Of a stretch of 5,881 nucleotides of DNA, positions 1 to 5,253 are shown in pieces. Source of the DNA: JdFR-22 sp046537735 (GTDB taxonomy: Archaea > Halobacteriota > Archaeoglobi > Archaeoglobales > Archaeoglobaceae); NCBI GenBank assembly GCA_046537735.1, contig JBKHKH010000121.1, forward strand, positions 1-5,881, given 5' to 3'. Numbering within the stretch: position 1 is the first letter of the stretch; every line of letters begins with the position of its first letter. The notes under the pieces are model-generated. The model searched no databases, was not told the origin of the DNA, and worked only from the letters and a program-made list of their open reading frames with translations. The position numbers were made by a program, and so were the translations under genes.

Positions 1-256
1 CGTGCATCGTATCACCATCCCAGTAGAGAAGAGCAGCTTTCAGGGGGCTGTATTCTTCGTCAGGCTTCTTGTGGCACATAACGTTGAGGATGTCAGCCCC
101 GTATTTCTCTAACTGGTTCTCCACCATGACGTTAGCGGCAGATGAGGTGAGAGGTGTGAGGGGAATGGCCATTACAATGAATACCATCACCAGAGCAAGC
201 ATGAGAATAGACATGGCAGCCTCAAAGGTGAACATCTGGCCCCTGTCACTTACCAT
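1..256 (-). CDS. Pilin-like secreted protein, DUF7288-like (partial, runs off left edge)
   Basis: Reading leftward from the ATG at 256 gives 85 uninterrupted residues before the window ends, so the C-terminus is missing. The N-terminus is short and charged (MVSDRGQ), followed by TFEA and one hydrophobic segment (about residues 13-32). This is the layout of an archaeal class III/type IV pilin-like signal, probably cleaved at G6-Q7 by a prepilin peptidase. After the membrane segment come a TPLT motif (34-37), VENQ (45-48) and LYWDGD (77-82). From memory these match haloarchaeal DUF7288 proteins, which share the RGQ..T.EA start, the TPLT/ENQ region and an LYW motif. The start overlaps the stop of the upstream gene in the string ATGGTAA, so the two genes are probably co-transcribed and translationally coupled. 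The expected place is the outer face of the cell membrane, possibly as a minor pilin or a pilus-related surface protein. The family call is by recall; the pilin-like nature is seen directly. Confidence 0.75.
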   Translation of the reverse strand, partial: MVSDRGQMFTFEAAMSILMLALVMVFIVMAIPLTPLTSSAANVMVENQLEKYGADILNVMCHKKPDEEYSPLKAALLYWDGDTMH

Positions 257-681
257 ACGTACACCTCCATCACCATCGGCTCATTGAGCTCGTTACACAC
301 CACGAACCTCTTGCTGTATCCCAGATCAGAATAATCTGGCACTGAGTTCCCTACATTGCCTATCCTTACTCCGTTTACGGTTTCGACGGTGACGTTGACT
401 TGATAGTCCATACCAGAGAAACCAGCTTCTTGAGTGAAATTATCATACGATTTGGATAACAGGTCCTCTGTGCTGGTCAGGTTTACAGTATTACTTTCAC
501 CTGCCGATAAATTGATCAGAAGAAAATCAGACAATGATTCAGCAATGAGCTGTTTTTCATTGCTTTTTTCTGATATAGGTGAAACTATGCTGGTTGATAG
601 GTAAAAGATAGCAAATACTCCAAAGAGAAATAATGCTAAACCGACTATGTAATCTACACTAACCTGACCCTTATCGTCCAT
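250..681 (-). CDS. Pilin-like secreted protein, DUF7287-like
   Basis: This is a 143-residue protein with a pilin-type N-terminus: MDDKGQVSVDY, then a single hydrophobic segment (about residues 12-33). The QVSVDY string fits the class III signal consensus QxSxEY, with Asp in place of Glu. Cleavage is expected between G5 and Q6. The rest is a small polar extracellular domain rich in Ser, Asn and Val, with one Cys near the C-terminus. It resembles the haloarchaeal DUF7287 family (RGQTT.DFA.G..VFLLAV..). In those genomes DUF7287 sits next to DUF7288, the same pairing as here. The start at 681 is favoured because it places the signal at the extreme N-terminus and lies about 28 bases downstream of a TATA-like element, giving an essentially leaderless mRNA. 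It appears to be the first gene of a leftward operon. The partner machinery (pilus ATPase and membrane platform) is not in the window. Its exact role is unknown: pilus subunit, minor pilin or surface protein. Confidence 0.78.
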   Translation of the reverse strand: MDDKGQVSVDYIVGLALFLFGVFAIFYLSTSIVSPISEKSNEKQLIAESLSDFLLINLSAGESNTVNLTSTEDLLSKSYDNFTQEAGFSGMDYQVNVTVETVNGVRIGNVGNSVPDYSDLGYSKRFVVCNELNEPMVMEVYVW

Positions 682-705
682 TATAATTGTAATGGTAATT
701 ATAGT

Positions 706-713
706 CTTATAAA
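706..713 (-). promoter_or_regulatory. TATA-box-like element for the pilin-like pair
   Basis: On the minus strand the sequence reads AGAAGATTTATAAGACT. TTTATAAG is a good archaeal TATA box, and the purine-rich AGAAGA just before it could serve as the BRE. The centre lies about 28 bases upstream of the ATG at 681, so transcription should start at or within a few bases of the start codon. No Shine-Dalgarno sequence precedes that ATG, which fits a leaderless transcript. The call is by motif and spacing only. Confidence 0.55.
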
Positions 714-747
714 TCTTCTGGCAACATGATTATCACAGGGGACAGGA

Positions 748-2172
748 TTACAAATCATTAGAAGAGTAAATTCCAAAATTCAACTCACTGTCCTGAACAT
801 AGTTTTTATTCAATTTCAACGCTATTTCAGCTTTTTTTAGCTCTCTACCCAGATAAGCCGCATGATCCAGCCGGGAAATAAGTTTATTTTCTACTACGGT
901 ATCTGAAATGCTCTTGGCGTCATCTCCCACAACCGTCAGCCGATCGTGTCTGCACACAATTTTTCCATTGTGTGTCCATATCCTGAAATCGCCGCACGGG
1001 TCACGATGGAATTCCCCTTCGAAAGCCTGAACGTGGTCTTGAGGGGGGCTGCGGGTGCGAAGGGCCTTCTTATCTTTGAGACTGAGAAGATCTACGCCCA
1101 GGTCTTTGGGAGGAGTGTTGCGCATTTTAGCTGCTTTGGACATATAGGAGGCTGTCCTCAGCTCTCTGACACACCCTCTGGTCTTTAAACTGGCCTCAGT
1201 AGTGAAAAGCATGTTGACATTCAATTCTTCAGCAATAAATGCCAGTGTGGCGTTGATACCCAATGAATCGGCATCGCTCAGCTCGGTTACATTTCCAACC
1301 CCCATAAGGACCGGCGTCTCTCCATCCAATTCCCTGAACTTCCGGTACCGGAATAAAGAGCCCGAGATATTCTGGGGTTGGAGAAGACAATCCGCAATGA
1401 CCCTGTCAGTCTTTTGTCTCACTTTTTCAACCAGACCCAACAGATTATTGATATCTTCATCCACCACAACCACCACAGCGTCTCCTACCGAGCTCAGGGC
1501 ATCGAGGTTTTCATCTGAGATGCTCATGACCATATCCGCCCCTGCCTCCACTCCAATGGCTACGGCCTTTTTAGCAAAGGTATCGATGCTGATGGGCATG
1601 TTGCAGTGATCGACTGCTGTTTTCACTGCCCTGCGAACATCATCAATAGAGTGTTCAACCGGAATTCCCACATCGATTATGTCTGCACCTTCTCGCTCGT
1701 AATACTGGAGTTTGGATACCAATTCATCCCTGGTGATTTCGGTAGCATCCACTACTTCTGCAACTACCTTCATCCTGGTGTTGCCCCCCACCCTTATGTT
1801 GCCGATTTTGAAGACGCTGTCCTGCAGGTTGTCCACTATAGCGATGTTCTCTTTCGCTTTAGAGATGTCCAGCAATTTGCAGGCAGGGATTGTGTGGGAG
1901 AACTCTATTTGCGTATTTTCCATTACGGTCTTCAGGTCGGAGGCGTGAATGGGTCCAAGTCTTATCTTAACACCTTTCTCCTCTTCAAGTCTTTTCCAGT
2001 CCCCTTTTGCCAATCCGGGAACAAATACAAGACCATAATCGCTCAAATCAATATCTTTAAGGTCAGAAGGGGTTATAAAAGCTGCCACGTCAATATCTAC
2101 AACGTAAACATTTTCAACATATTCCTTTACTTCTTCCTGTGCCAGTTTTCCGGTGACCGCCAAGATGTTCAT
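748..2172 (-). CDS. Archaeal dihydropteroate synthase-like protein (methanopterin biosynthesis)
   Basis: This 474-residue protein has the archaeal 'dihydropteroate synthase-related' architecture (TIGR00284 type; Methanocaldococcus MJ0301 is the kind of homologue meant). The N-terminal part (about 1-130) is the lineage-specific domain (DUF6513-like). The central part (about 130-340) is a TIM-barrel pterin-binding domain with GADIIDVG (162-169), SIDTF (195-199), GADMVMSIS (211-219), MGVGNVTEL (290-298) and TTEASLKTRG (324-333). The C-terminal part (about 350-474) includes YLGRELKKAEIAL (440-452), a conserved end module. In classical DHPS the SIDT Asp and the barrel loops bind the pterin; the usual N-terminal NVTPDSFSDGG loop is not seen. 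The likely reaction is condensation of the hydroxymethyl-dihydropterin diphosphate with ribofuranosylaminobenzene phosphate on the way to tetrahydromethanopterin, in the cytosol. The family is certain from motifs; the precise substrate is inferred from the family. It is flanked by 66-base gaps on both sides and may be transcribed alone. Confidence 0.9.
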   Translation of the reverse strand: MNILAVTGKLAQEEVKEYVENVYVVDIDVAAFITPSDLKDIDLSDYGLVFVPGLAKGDWKRLEEEKGVKIRLGPIHASDLKTVMENTQIEFSHTIPACKLLDISKAKENIAIVDNLQDSVFKIGNIRVGGNTRMKVVAEVVDATEITRDELVSKLQYYEREGADIIDVGIPVEHSIDDVRRAVKTAVDHCNMPISIDTFAKKAVAIGVEAGADMVMSISDENLDALSSVGDAVVVVVDEDINNLLGLVEKVRQKTDRVIADCLLQPQNISGSLFRYRKFRELDGETPVLMGVGNVTELSDADSLGINATLAFIAEELNVNMLFTTEASLKTRGCVRELRTASYMSKAAKMRNTPPKDLGVDLLSLKDKKALRTRSPPQDHVQAFEGEFHRDPCGDFRIWTHNGKIVCRHDRLTVVGDDAKSISDTVVENKLISRLDHAAYLGRELKKAEIALKLNKNYVQDSELNFGIYSSNDL

Positions 2173-2195
2173 AAAATAGAATACGTTCTTGAGAG

Positions 2196-2205
2196 AAAAA
2201 TATTA
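2196..2205 (-). promoter_or_regulatory. Possible TATA element for the DHPS-like gene
   Basis: The minus strand reads TAATATTTTT, centred about 28 bases upstream of the ATG at 2172, the right distance for a leaderless start. No Shine-Dalgarno sequence is visible between it and the ATG. The match to the archaeal consensus is weak and the surrounding 66 bases are A/T-rich, so this could be chance. Read-through from the propeller gene upstream is an alternative. Confidence 0.3.
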
Positions 2206-2238
2206 CCATGAAATGATAAAGAATCGACTTCAGGAAGC

Positions 2239-3168
2239 CTAAGGTATAACAATATGATAGACATTCATATCAAGGGAAGTTGCAGCCATATAAGCACCAT
2301 CTGCTGACAGAGATACATCCATTACGTCACCGGACGTCTTATAACTCCACAGCAGATCCCCCTTTATGTTGAGGAGGTAAATATGTCCGTCGGAGGAGCC
2401 TGCTGCCACCAACTTGCCGTCACATGATATTGATACTCCCCACACATATCCTCCAGTCCGATAGGTCCACAGTAGCTTTCCCTTACGGTCAAAAAAGTAG
2501 ATATTTCCGTCGGATGAGCCAGCAGCTATATAAGAGCCATCAGGTGAGACTGCCGCTCCCCACATATAATCTTCGACCTTATACCGCCATTCTTTTTTGG
2601 GTTCATTTCTACTATTTCTGGTTTTATACAGACCAATTTTGTCTTCCCATCCCTTTATGGCCTGGGAAAAAGCCAGATAAGTTCCATCTGCTGATAGAGA
2701 TACTCCTCTGACAGCATCTATTTGTTCGTTCCACAGAAATTCTCCTTCATTGTTGAAGAGATAAATGCCGTGTTCATCGGCACTAACTGCTATACAGTGA
2801 CCGTCAGAGGACATGGAGATGTTATAGACTACGGATCCTACACTACATTCCCAGAGCAATTCTCCTTGCCTGTTCAGAAGATACGTATTTCCGTTAGAGG
2901 AGCCTGCTGCCACCAACTTGCCGTCACATGATATTGATACTCCCCACACATATCCTCCAGTCTGATAGGTCCAATCCAGCCCGTCTTCATTTAAATAGTA
3001 TATATTTCCGTCAGAGGAACCAGCAACCAAACAGGATGGAGAAATGGATGCACTTAGAGCTCTACATCCATGGGTGTGAATAAGGGGTTTCTCGCTCAAT
3101 TCATATATTATGTGGTCTTCATCAAATTCTGGTCTGTACTTCTCCATCAATTTTCCAAATGGATTCAT
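2239..3168 (-). CDS. Cytosolic seven-bladed beta-propeller (WD40/PQQ-like repeats)
   Basis: This 309-residue protein is built from repeats of roughly 39-42 residues with the pattern (G)VSIS.DG..VAAGSSDGNIYLLN..G.LLW. Repeat starts are near residues 37, 76, 115, 154, 203, 243 and 283. The last repeat lacks its final strand, and the N-terminal segment (about 20-36) probably supplies it, closing a seven-bladed ring. Blade 4 carries an extra loop (about 169-192, with a basic RNSRNEPKK stretch). There is no signal peptide and no membrane segment, so it should act in the cytosol, most likely as a protein-interaction scaffold. No catalytic motif is visible. A stretch of 22 residues (70-91 and 238-259) is identical in two blades and nearly so at DNA level (see repeats). 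It follows a small unknown gene by 33 bases and is probably co-transcribed with it. WD40-like and PQQ-like propellers cannot be told apart by eye here. The ATG at 3168 is the natural start. Confidence 0.8.
   Translation of the reverse strand: MNPFGKLMEKYRPEFDEDHIIYELSEKPLIHTHGCRALSASISPSCLVAGSSDGNIYYLNEDGLDWTYQTGGYVWGVSISCDGKLVAAGSSNGNTYLLNRQGELLWECSVGSVVYNISMSSDGHCIAVSADEHGIYLFNNEGEFLWNEQIDAVRGVSLSADGTYLAFSQAIKGWEDKIGLYKTRNSRNEPKKEWRYKVEDYMWGAAVSPDGSYIAAGSSDGNIYFFDRKGKLLWTYRTGGYVWGVSISCDGKLVAAGSSDGHIYLLNIKGDLLWSYKTSGDVMDVSLSADGAYMAATSLDMNVYHIVIP
2393..2458 (-). repeat. Internal duplication, copy near the gene's 3' end
   Basis: These 66 bases are identical to 2897-2962, exactly 504 bases away (168 codons, four propeller blades). 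With one mismatch the match extends to 2469, 76 of 77 bases. It encodes the blade 5/6 junction. Neighbouring blades match only at protein level, so this identity, including all synonymous sites, is exceptional within the gene. Confidence 0.9.
2897..2962 (-). repeat. Internal duplication, copy near the gene's 5' end
   Basis: This is the partner of 2393-2458, identical over 66 bases and extendable to 2973 with one mismatch. It encodes the blade 1/2 junction of the propeller. Just outside the repeat the two copies diverge at both ends, giving sharp borders typical of a gene-conversion tract or segmental duplication. Confidence 0.9.
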
Positions 3169-3201
3169 AAAATCACCAAAACCGGAATAAATCAGATGCA
3201 G

Positions 3202-3477
3202 TTATTTGTATTCCTCTAATCCCAGTGTTTCCTCAAAATTGAAGTCTTCCAGGTTGGCAACTCCCAGGTCAGAAAGCATTTCTATTACCTGTGATTTCTC
3301 GCTCTTGCTGAGGTCCTTAAGCATTTCCTCCAGTTGTTTTTGAGCGAAAACGCATGCAAATGTGAGTGCTTCACTAAGTGGGATATACTTGCCCGTTAAC
3401 GATTGTAGATAGTTCTGCCACTGGATTGCGGCTCTTTTCATTTCTTTTTGCATTTCAAGCACTGAGATCTCTGTCAT
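3202..3477 (-). CDS. Small protein of unknown function, upstream of the propeller gene
   Basis: This 91-residue protein (from ATG 3477) is not one I recognise. It looks almost wholly alpha-helical. A charged N-terminal helix (about 5-18) is followed by the string TGKYIPLSEALTFACVFA (about 28-45), then a Lys/Glu-rich helix ending in KDLSKSEKSQ, a further helix and an acidic tail (EDFNFEETLGLEE). There is no signal peptide, no clear membrane segment and a single Cys. An in-frame TTG at 3486 would add three residues, but the TATA element centred near 3509 puts the transcript start at about 3483, so the ATG is preferred. The stop is 33 bases before the propeller gene on the same strand, suggesting an operon and perhaps a physical partnership. 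Function is unknown; a small adaptor or regulator bound by the propeller is a guess. Confidence 0.65.
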   Translation of the reverse strand: MTEISVLEMQKEMKRAAIQWQNYLQSLTGKYIPLSEALTFACVFAQKQLEEMLKDLSKSEKSQVIEMLSDLGVANLEDFNFEETLGLEEYK

Positions 3478-3503
3478 AGCTATCAATGGTACATTGATCT
3501 CTC

Positions 3504-3514
3504 AAATTATAAAA
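3504..3514 (-). promoter_or_regulatory. TATA-box-like element for the small-protein/propeller operon
   Basis: The minus strand reads TTTTATAATTT, a good archaeal TATA box. Its centre is about 32 bases upstream of the ATG at 3477, so the predicted transcript begins about 5-8 bases before that codon. No ribosome binding site fits in so short a leader. A second TATA-like string (TTTATACC) lies just upstream on the same strand. Confidence 0.5.
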
Positions 3515-3539
3515 CCATTAGCGGTATAAACAAGGTTAC

Positions 3540-3552
3540 AATGATAATCATT
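3540..3552. promoter_or_regulatory. Fur-box-like palindrome in the divergent intergenic region
   Basis: AATGATAATCATT has perfect 6-base arms around one central base. It is identical to the 13-base core of the bacterial Fur consensus (GATAATGATAATCATTATC), and the 19-base site matches at 15 positions. It lies about 26 bases upstream of the TATA element of the leftward operon and about 185 bases before the HIT start. A metal-responsive operator is possible. A short A/T-rich palindrome can also arise by chance, so the call is tentative. Confidence 0.4.
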
Positions 3553-3634
3553 TTAGAAAAAGAGGGACGATAGTAAAGTAAACTGCATGTGAACTGCTCA
3601 TAATAATTTGTTGGTGCGATACCAATTCAAATGT

Positions 3635-3678
3635 AACTAATAGATGGCCATGAATATAACCAATAGATGGTCAGAAAT
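3635..3678. repeat. Pair of 21-base imperfect direct repeats upstream of the HIT gene
   Basis: 3635-3655 and 3658-3678 match at 17 of 21 positions, with a shared core AATAGATGG(C/T)CA and a repeat period of 23 bases. The two copies flank a TATAA-like string (AATATAAC, 3653-3660) that could be the HIT promoter. Such a layout would suit a repressor or a pair of protein-binding sites. No third copy was seen. Confidence 0.45.
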
Positions 3679-3737
3679 GGAAAACCAAAAACAGTTACAT
3701 TCTTAAGATGAGTTTTATACCCTTGGTAGGTGAGAGT

Positions 3738-4151
3738 ATGGTCGATTGCATCTTTTGTAAAATAGTAAAAGGGGAAATACCCGCCGAGAGTATTTACGAG
3801 ACGGAGAACAGTATAGCTTTCCTGGACATAAATCCCCGGTCCCCGGGGCATACACTGGTCATACCCAAAGAGCATGTGGAAAGCCTAAAAGACTTAGAGG
3901 ATGATTTGGTCACAGATGTCTTCAAGGCCACCAGAGAGGTTATGAATAGATTAAATAAGGTATTGAATCCTGACGGATTTAATGTGGGGATAAATGATGG
4001 TAGTGCTGCCGGTCAGGAGATCCCGCACCTCCACGTGAACGTCTTTCCCCGCTTCTCAGGAGACGGCGGTGGCCCAGTACACGCTGTGGTGAACAACCCG
4101 CCTTCAGAGGGAGTATCAGAAATTGCAGAAAAATTGAGAAGATACAAGTGA
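3738..4151 (+). CDS. HIT-family (histidine triad) nucleotide-binding protein
   Basis: This is a 137-residue protein of the HIT family, which hydrolyses or transfers nucleotidyl groups (HINT-type phosphoramidates, dinucleoside polyphosphates) in the cytosol. Visible features are CIFC (4-7), typical of Zn-binding HIT proteins; AFLDINPRSPGHTLVIPKEH (27-46); the DGFNVGINDG nucleotide-binding region (79-88); and the active-site string GQEIPHLHVNVFPR (92-105). The first two triad histidines (97 and 99, the latter the expected nucleophile) are present, but the third position is Asn101. A GDGGGPVHAV tail follows. The ATG at 3738 is chosen over one ten codons earlier (3708) because family members begin with M-x-D-CIFC and because AGGTGA sits at 3728-3733, four bases upstream. 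The gene is monocistronic, divergent from the propeller operon and convergent with the radical SAM gene. The exact substrate cannot be read from the sequence. Confidence 0.92.
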   Translation: MVDCIFCKIVKGEIPAESIYETENSIAFLDINPRSPGHTLVIPKEHVESLKDLEDDLVTDVFKATREVMNRLNKVLNPDGFNVGINDGSAAGQEIPHLHVNVFPRFSGDGGGPVHAVVNNPPSEGVSEIAEKLRRYK

Positions 4152-4168
4152 AATAAAATAATTTTTTA
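4152..4168. terminator. A/T-rich convergent terminator region
   Basis: Only 17 bases separate the two convergent stop codons. They carry TTTTTT on the plus strand (4162-4167) and TTATTTTATTT on the minus strand. Archaeal termination usually needs only such U-runs without a hairpin, so this short stretch may end both transcripts. No stem-loop is visible. Confidence 0.5.
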
Positions 4169-5086
4169 CTATACCAGCCAGTACCTCTGCTCCAGTCCCC
4201 TGGTGAGACCTAATTCTTCAGCTATCTCCACGACCTGGAAGAACTCTTCGCCTGTGGGCCTTCTGTTCAGCTCCTCGAATTTATATGCTTCGCCTGCAGG
4301 CCTATACTGAGCCATTACATTAACATAGGTATTCTCCGAAAGGTCAGCCAGAAATCTCAGGATCTTCTCACTGCCAGCCAGGCCATTAGGTAATACTAGA
4401 TGTCTTACCAGCAGTCCGCGGTAAGCAATACCGTTCTCCATCTTCAGGTCTCCCACCTGCCTGTGCATCTCTTCAACGGCTTCCTTGCATCTCTCGAAGT
4501 AGTCGGGTGCATCCGAGTACTTGCTGGCGGGCTCGCTGGAGCTGTATTTGAAGTCGGGCATGTATATATCCACCACACCGTCAAGCAATTTTATGGTCTC
4601 CACGTTCTCATAACCACCGCAGTTCCACACAATGGGCAGCTCCAATCCCATACCAGCGGCTATCTTTATAGCCTCCACCAGATGGGGAGTGTACTGGGTG
4701 GGAGTAACTAAATTTATGTTGTGACAGCCCATGTTCTGCAGCTCCATCATTATCTTTGCCCCTGTTTGAGGTAAGAGCTCCTTGCCTACCCCCCGATGGC
4801 TTATCTCATAATTCTGGCAGTAAACACACCTTAAATTGCAATTCGATAGAAAGATCGTTCCCGAACCCTTACTGCCCACCAGAGGGTCTTCCTCACCAAA
4901 ATGAGGGTTATAACTGGCGATCTTCAAATCCCTACCTGCTTCACAAACCCCTTTCTCTCCCTCGAGCCTGTTGACATTACATTTTCGAGGGCAGAGCTCA
5001 CACGATTCCATTATACTATACAGTACCTTTATCCTTTGGTCCAGCTCCTCTTCACTCAAATCCAGATAACTCGCCTTAAACCCCAT
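4169..5086 (-). CDS. Radical SAM protein, PflX/MJ0674-like (COG1313)
   Basis: This 305-residue protein carries the radical SAM signature C83-x3-C87-x2-C90 (CNLRCVYC), which binds the 4Fe-4S cluster that cleaves S-adenosylmethionine. Ahead of it is a second conserved cysteine set, C29-x2-C32-x3-C36 with C48 (CELCPRKC ... GVC). HFGEEDPLVG and GSGTIFLSNCNL are hallmarks of the PflX/MJ0674-like group, annotated as pyruvate formate-lyase activating enzyme-like but of unknown substrate. Other family strings are NLVTPTQY (125-132), WNCGGYE (154-160), MPDFKY (176-181), RHLVLPN (228-234) and MAQYRP (258-263). The length is normal for the family, and no frameshift is seen. No glycyl-radical enzyme lies nearby, so a PFL-activase role is not supported by context. 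The start at 5086 has a purine-rich GGGGAAGG immediately upstream. It is divergent from the kinase gene. Confidence 0.9.
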   Translation of the reverse strand: MGFKASYLDLSEEELDQRIKVLYSIMESCELCPRKCNVNRLEGEKGVCEAGRDLKIASYNPHFGEEDPLVGSKGSGTIFLSNCNLRCVYCQNYEISHRGVGKELLPQTGAKIMMELQNMGCHNINLVTPTQYTPHLVEAIKIAAGMGLELPIVWNCGGYENVETIKLLDGVVDIYMPDFKYSSSEPASKYSDAPDYFERCKEAVEEMHRQVGDLKMENGIAYRGLLVRHLVLPNGLAGSEKILRFLADLSENTYVNVMAQYRPAGEAYKFEELNRRPTGEEFFQVVEIAEELGLTRGLEQRYWLV

Positions 5087-5114
5087 TTGCCTTCCCCATT
5101 CGACTTCTTATCTC

Positions 5115-5124
5115 CATTATATTC
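5115..5124 (-). promoter_or_regulatory. Possible TATA element for the radical SAM gene
   Basis: The minus strand reads GAATATAATG, centred about 33 bases upstream of the ATG at 5086. This predicts a leader of roughly 8 bases. The rest of the 167-base divergent spacer (5087-5253) is A/T-rich and offers other candidates, so the assignment is uncertain. Confidence 0.3.
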
Positions 5125-5204
5125 TTCATACTGAATCAGCTTATGTTCATTAAAGAGTTCTTTTTCTCTTAATAAAAACTTAATTAGACAAGCCATAAAG
5201 ATCC

Positions 5205-5218
5205 ATATTTACATAAAC
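5205..5218 (+). promoter_or_regulatory. Possible TATA element for the PfkB-family kinase gene
   Basis: ATATTTACATAAAC lies about 40 bases before the ATG at 5254. Transcription would start near 5237, leaving a leader of about 17 bases that includes GGGGATGA (5243-5250) as a weak ribosome binding site. The motif match is only moderate. Confidence 0.3.
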
Positions 5219-5253
5219 TGAGAAAGAAGTGGGAAGTAAGATGGGGATGAAGT

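Noticed and set aside
1606..2211. 201-residue plus-strand open frame opposite the DHPS-like gene
   Set aside because: It is the antisense shadow of a gene with clear family motifs; its translation has low-complexity aromatic and Cys runs and no recognisable domain.
2239..3168. Regularly spaced repeats considered as a CRISPR-like array
   Set aside because: The repeats keep the reading frame of a beta-propeller, diverge at DNA level apart from one pair, and have no spacers of uniform length.
3478..3486. TTG start for the small protein
   Set aside because: It lies at or before the predicted transcription start from the TATA element, and an ATG follows three codons later.
3708..3737. Earlier in-frame ATG for the HIT gene
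   Set aside because: It adds ten residues not found at the N-terminus of HIT proteins, which start at M-x-D-CIFC, and the better ribosome binding site precedes 3738.
5087..5253. Divergent spacer checked for an RNA gene or small ORF
   Set aside because: It is A/T-rich with no stable stem-loop, no tRNA-like arms and no convincing start codon with a ribosome binding site; it reads as a promoter region only.
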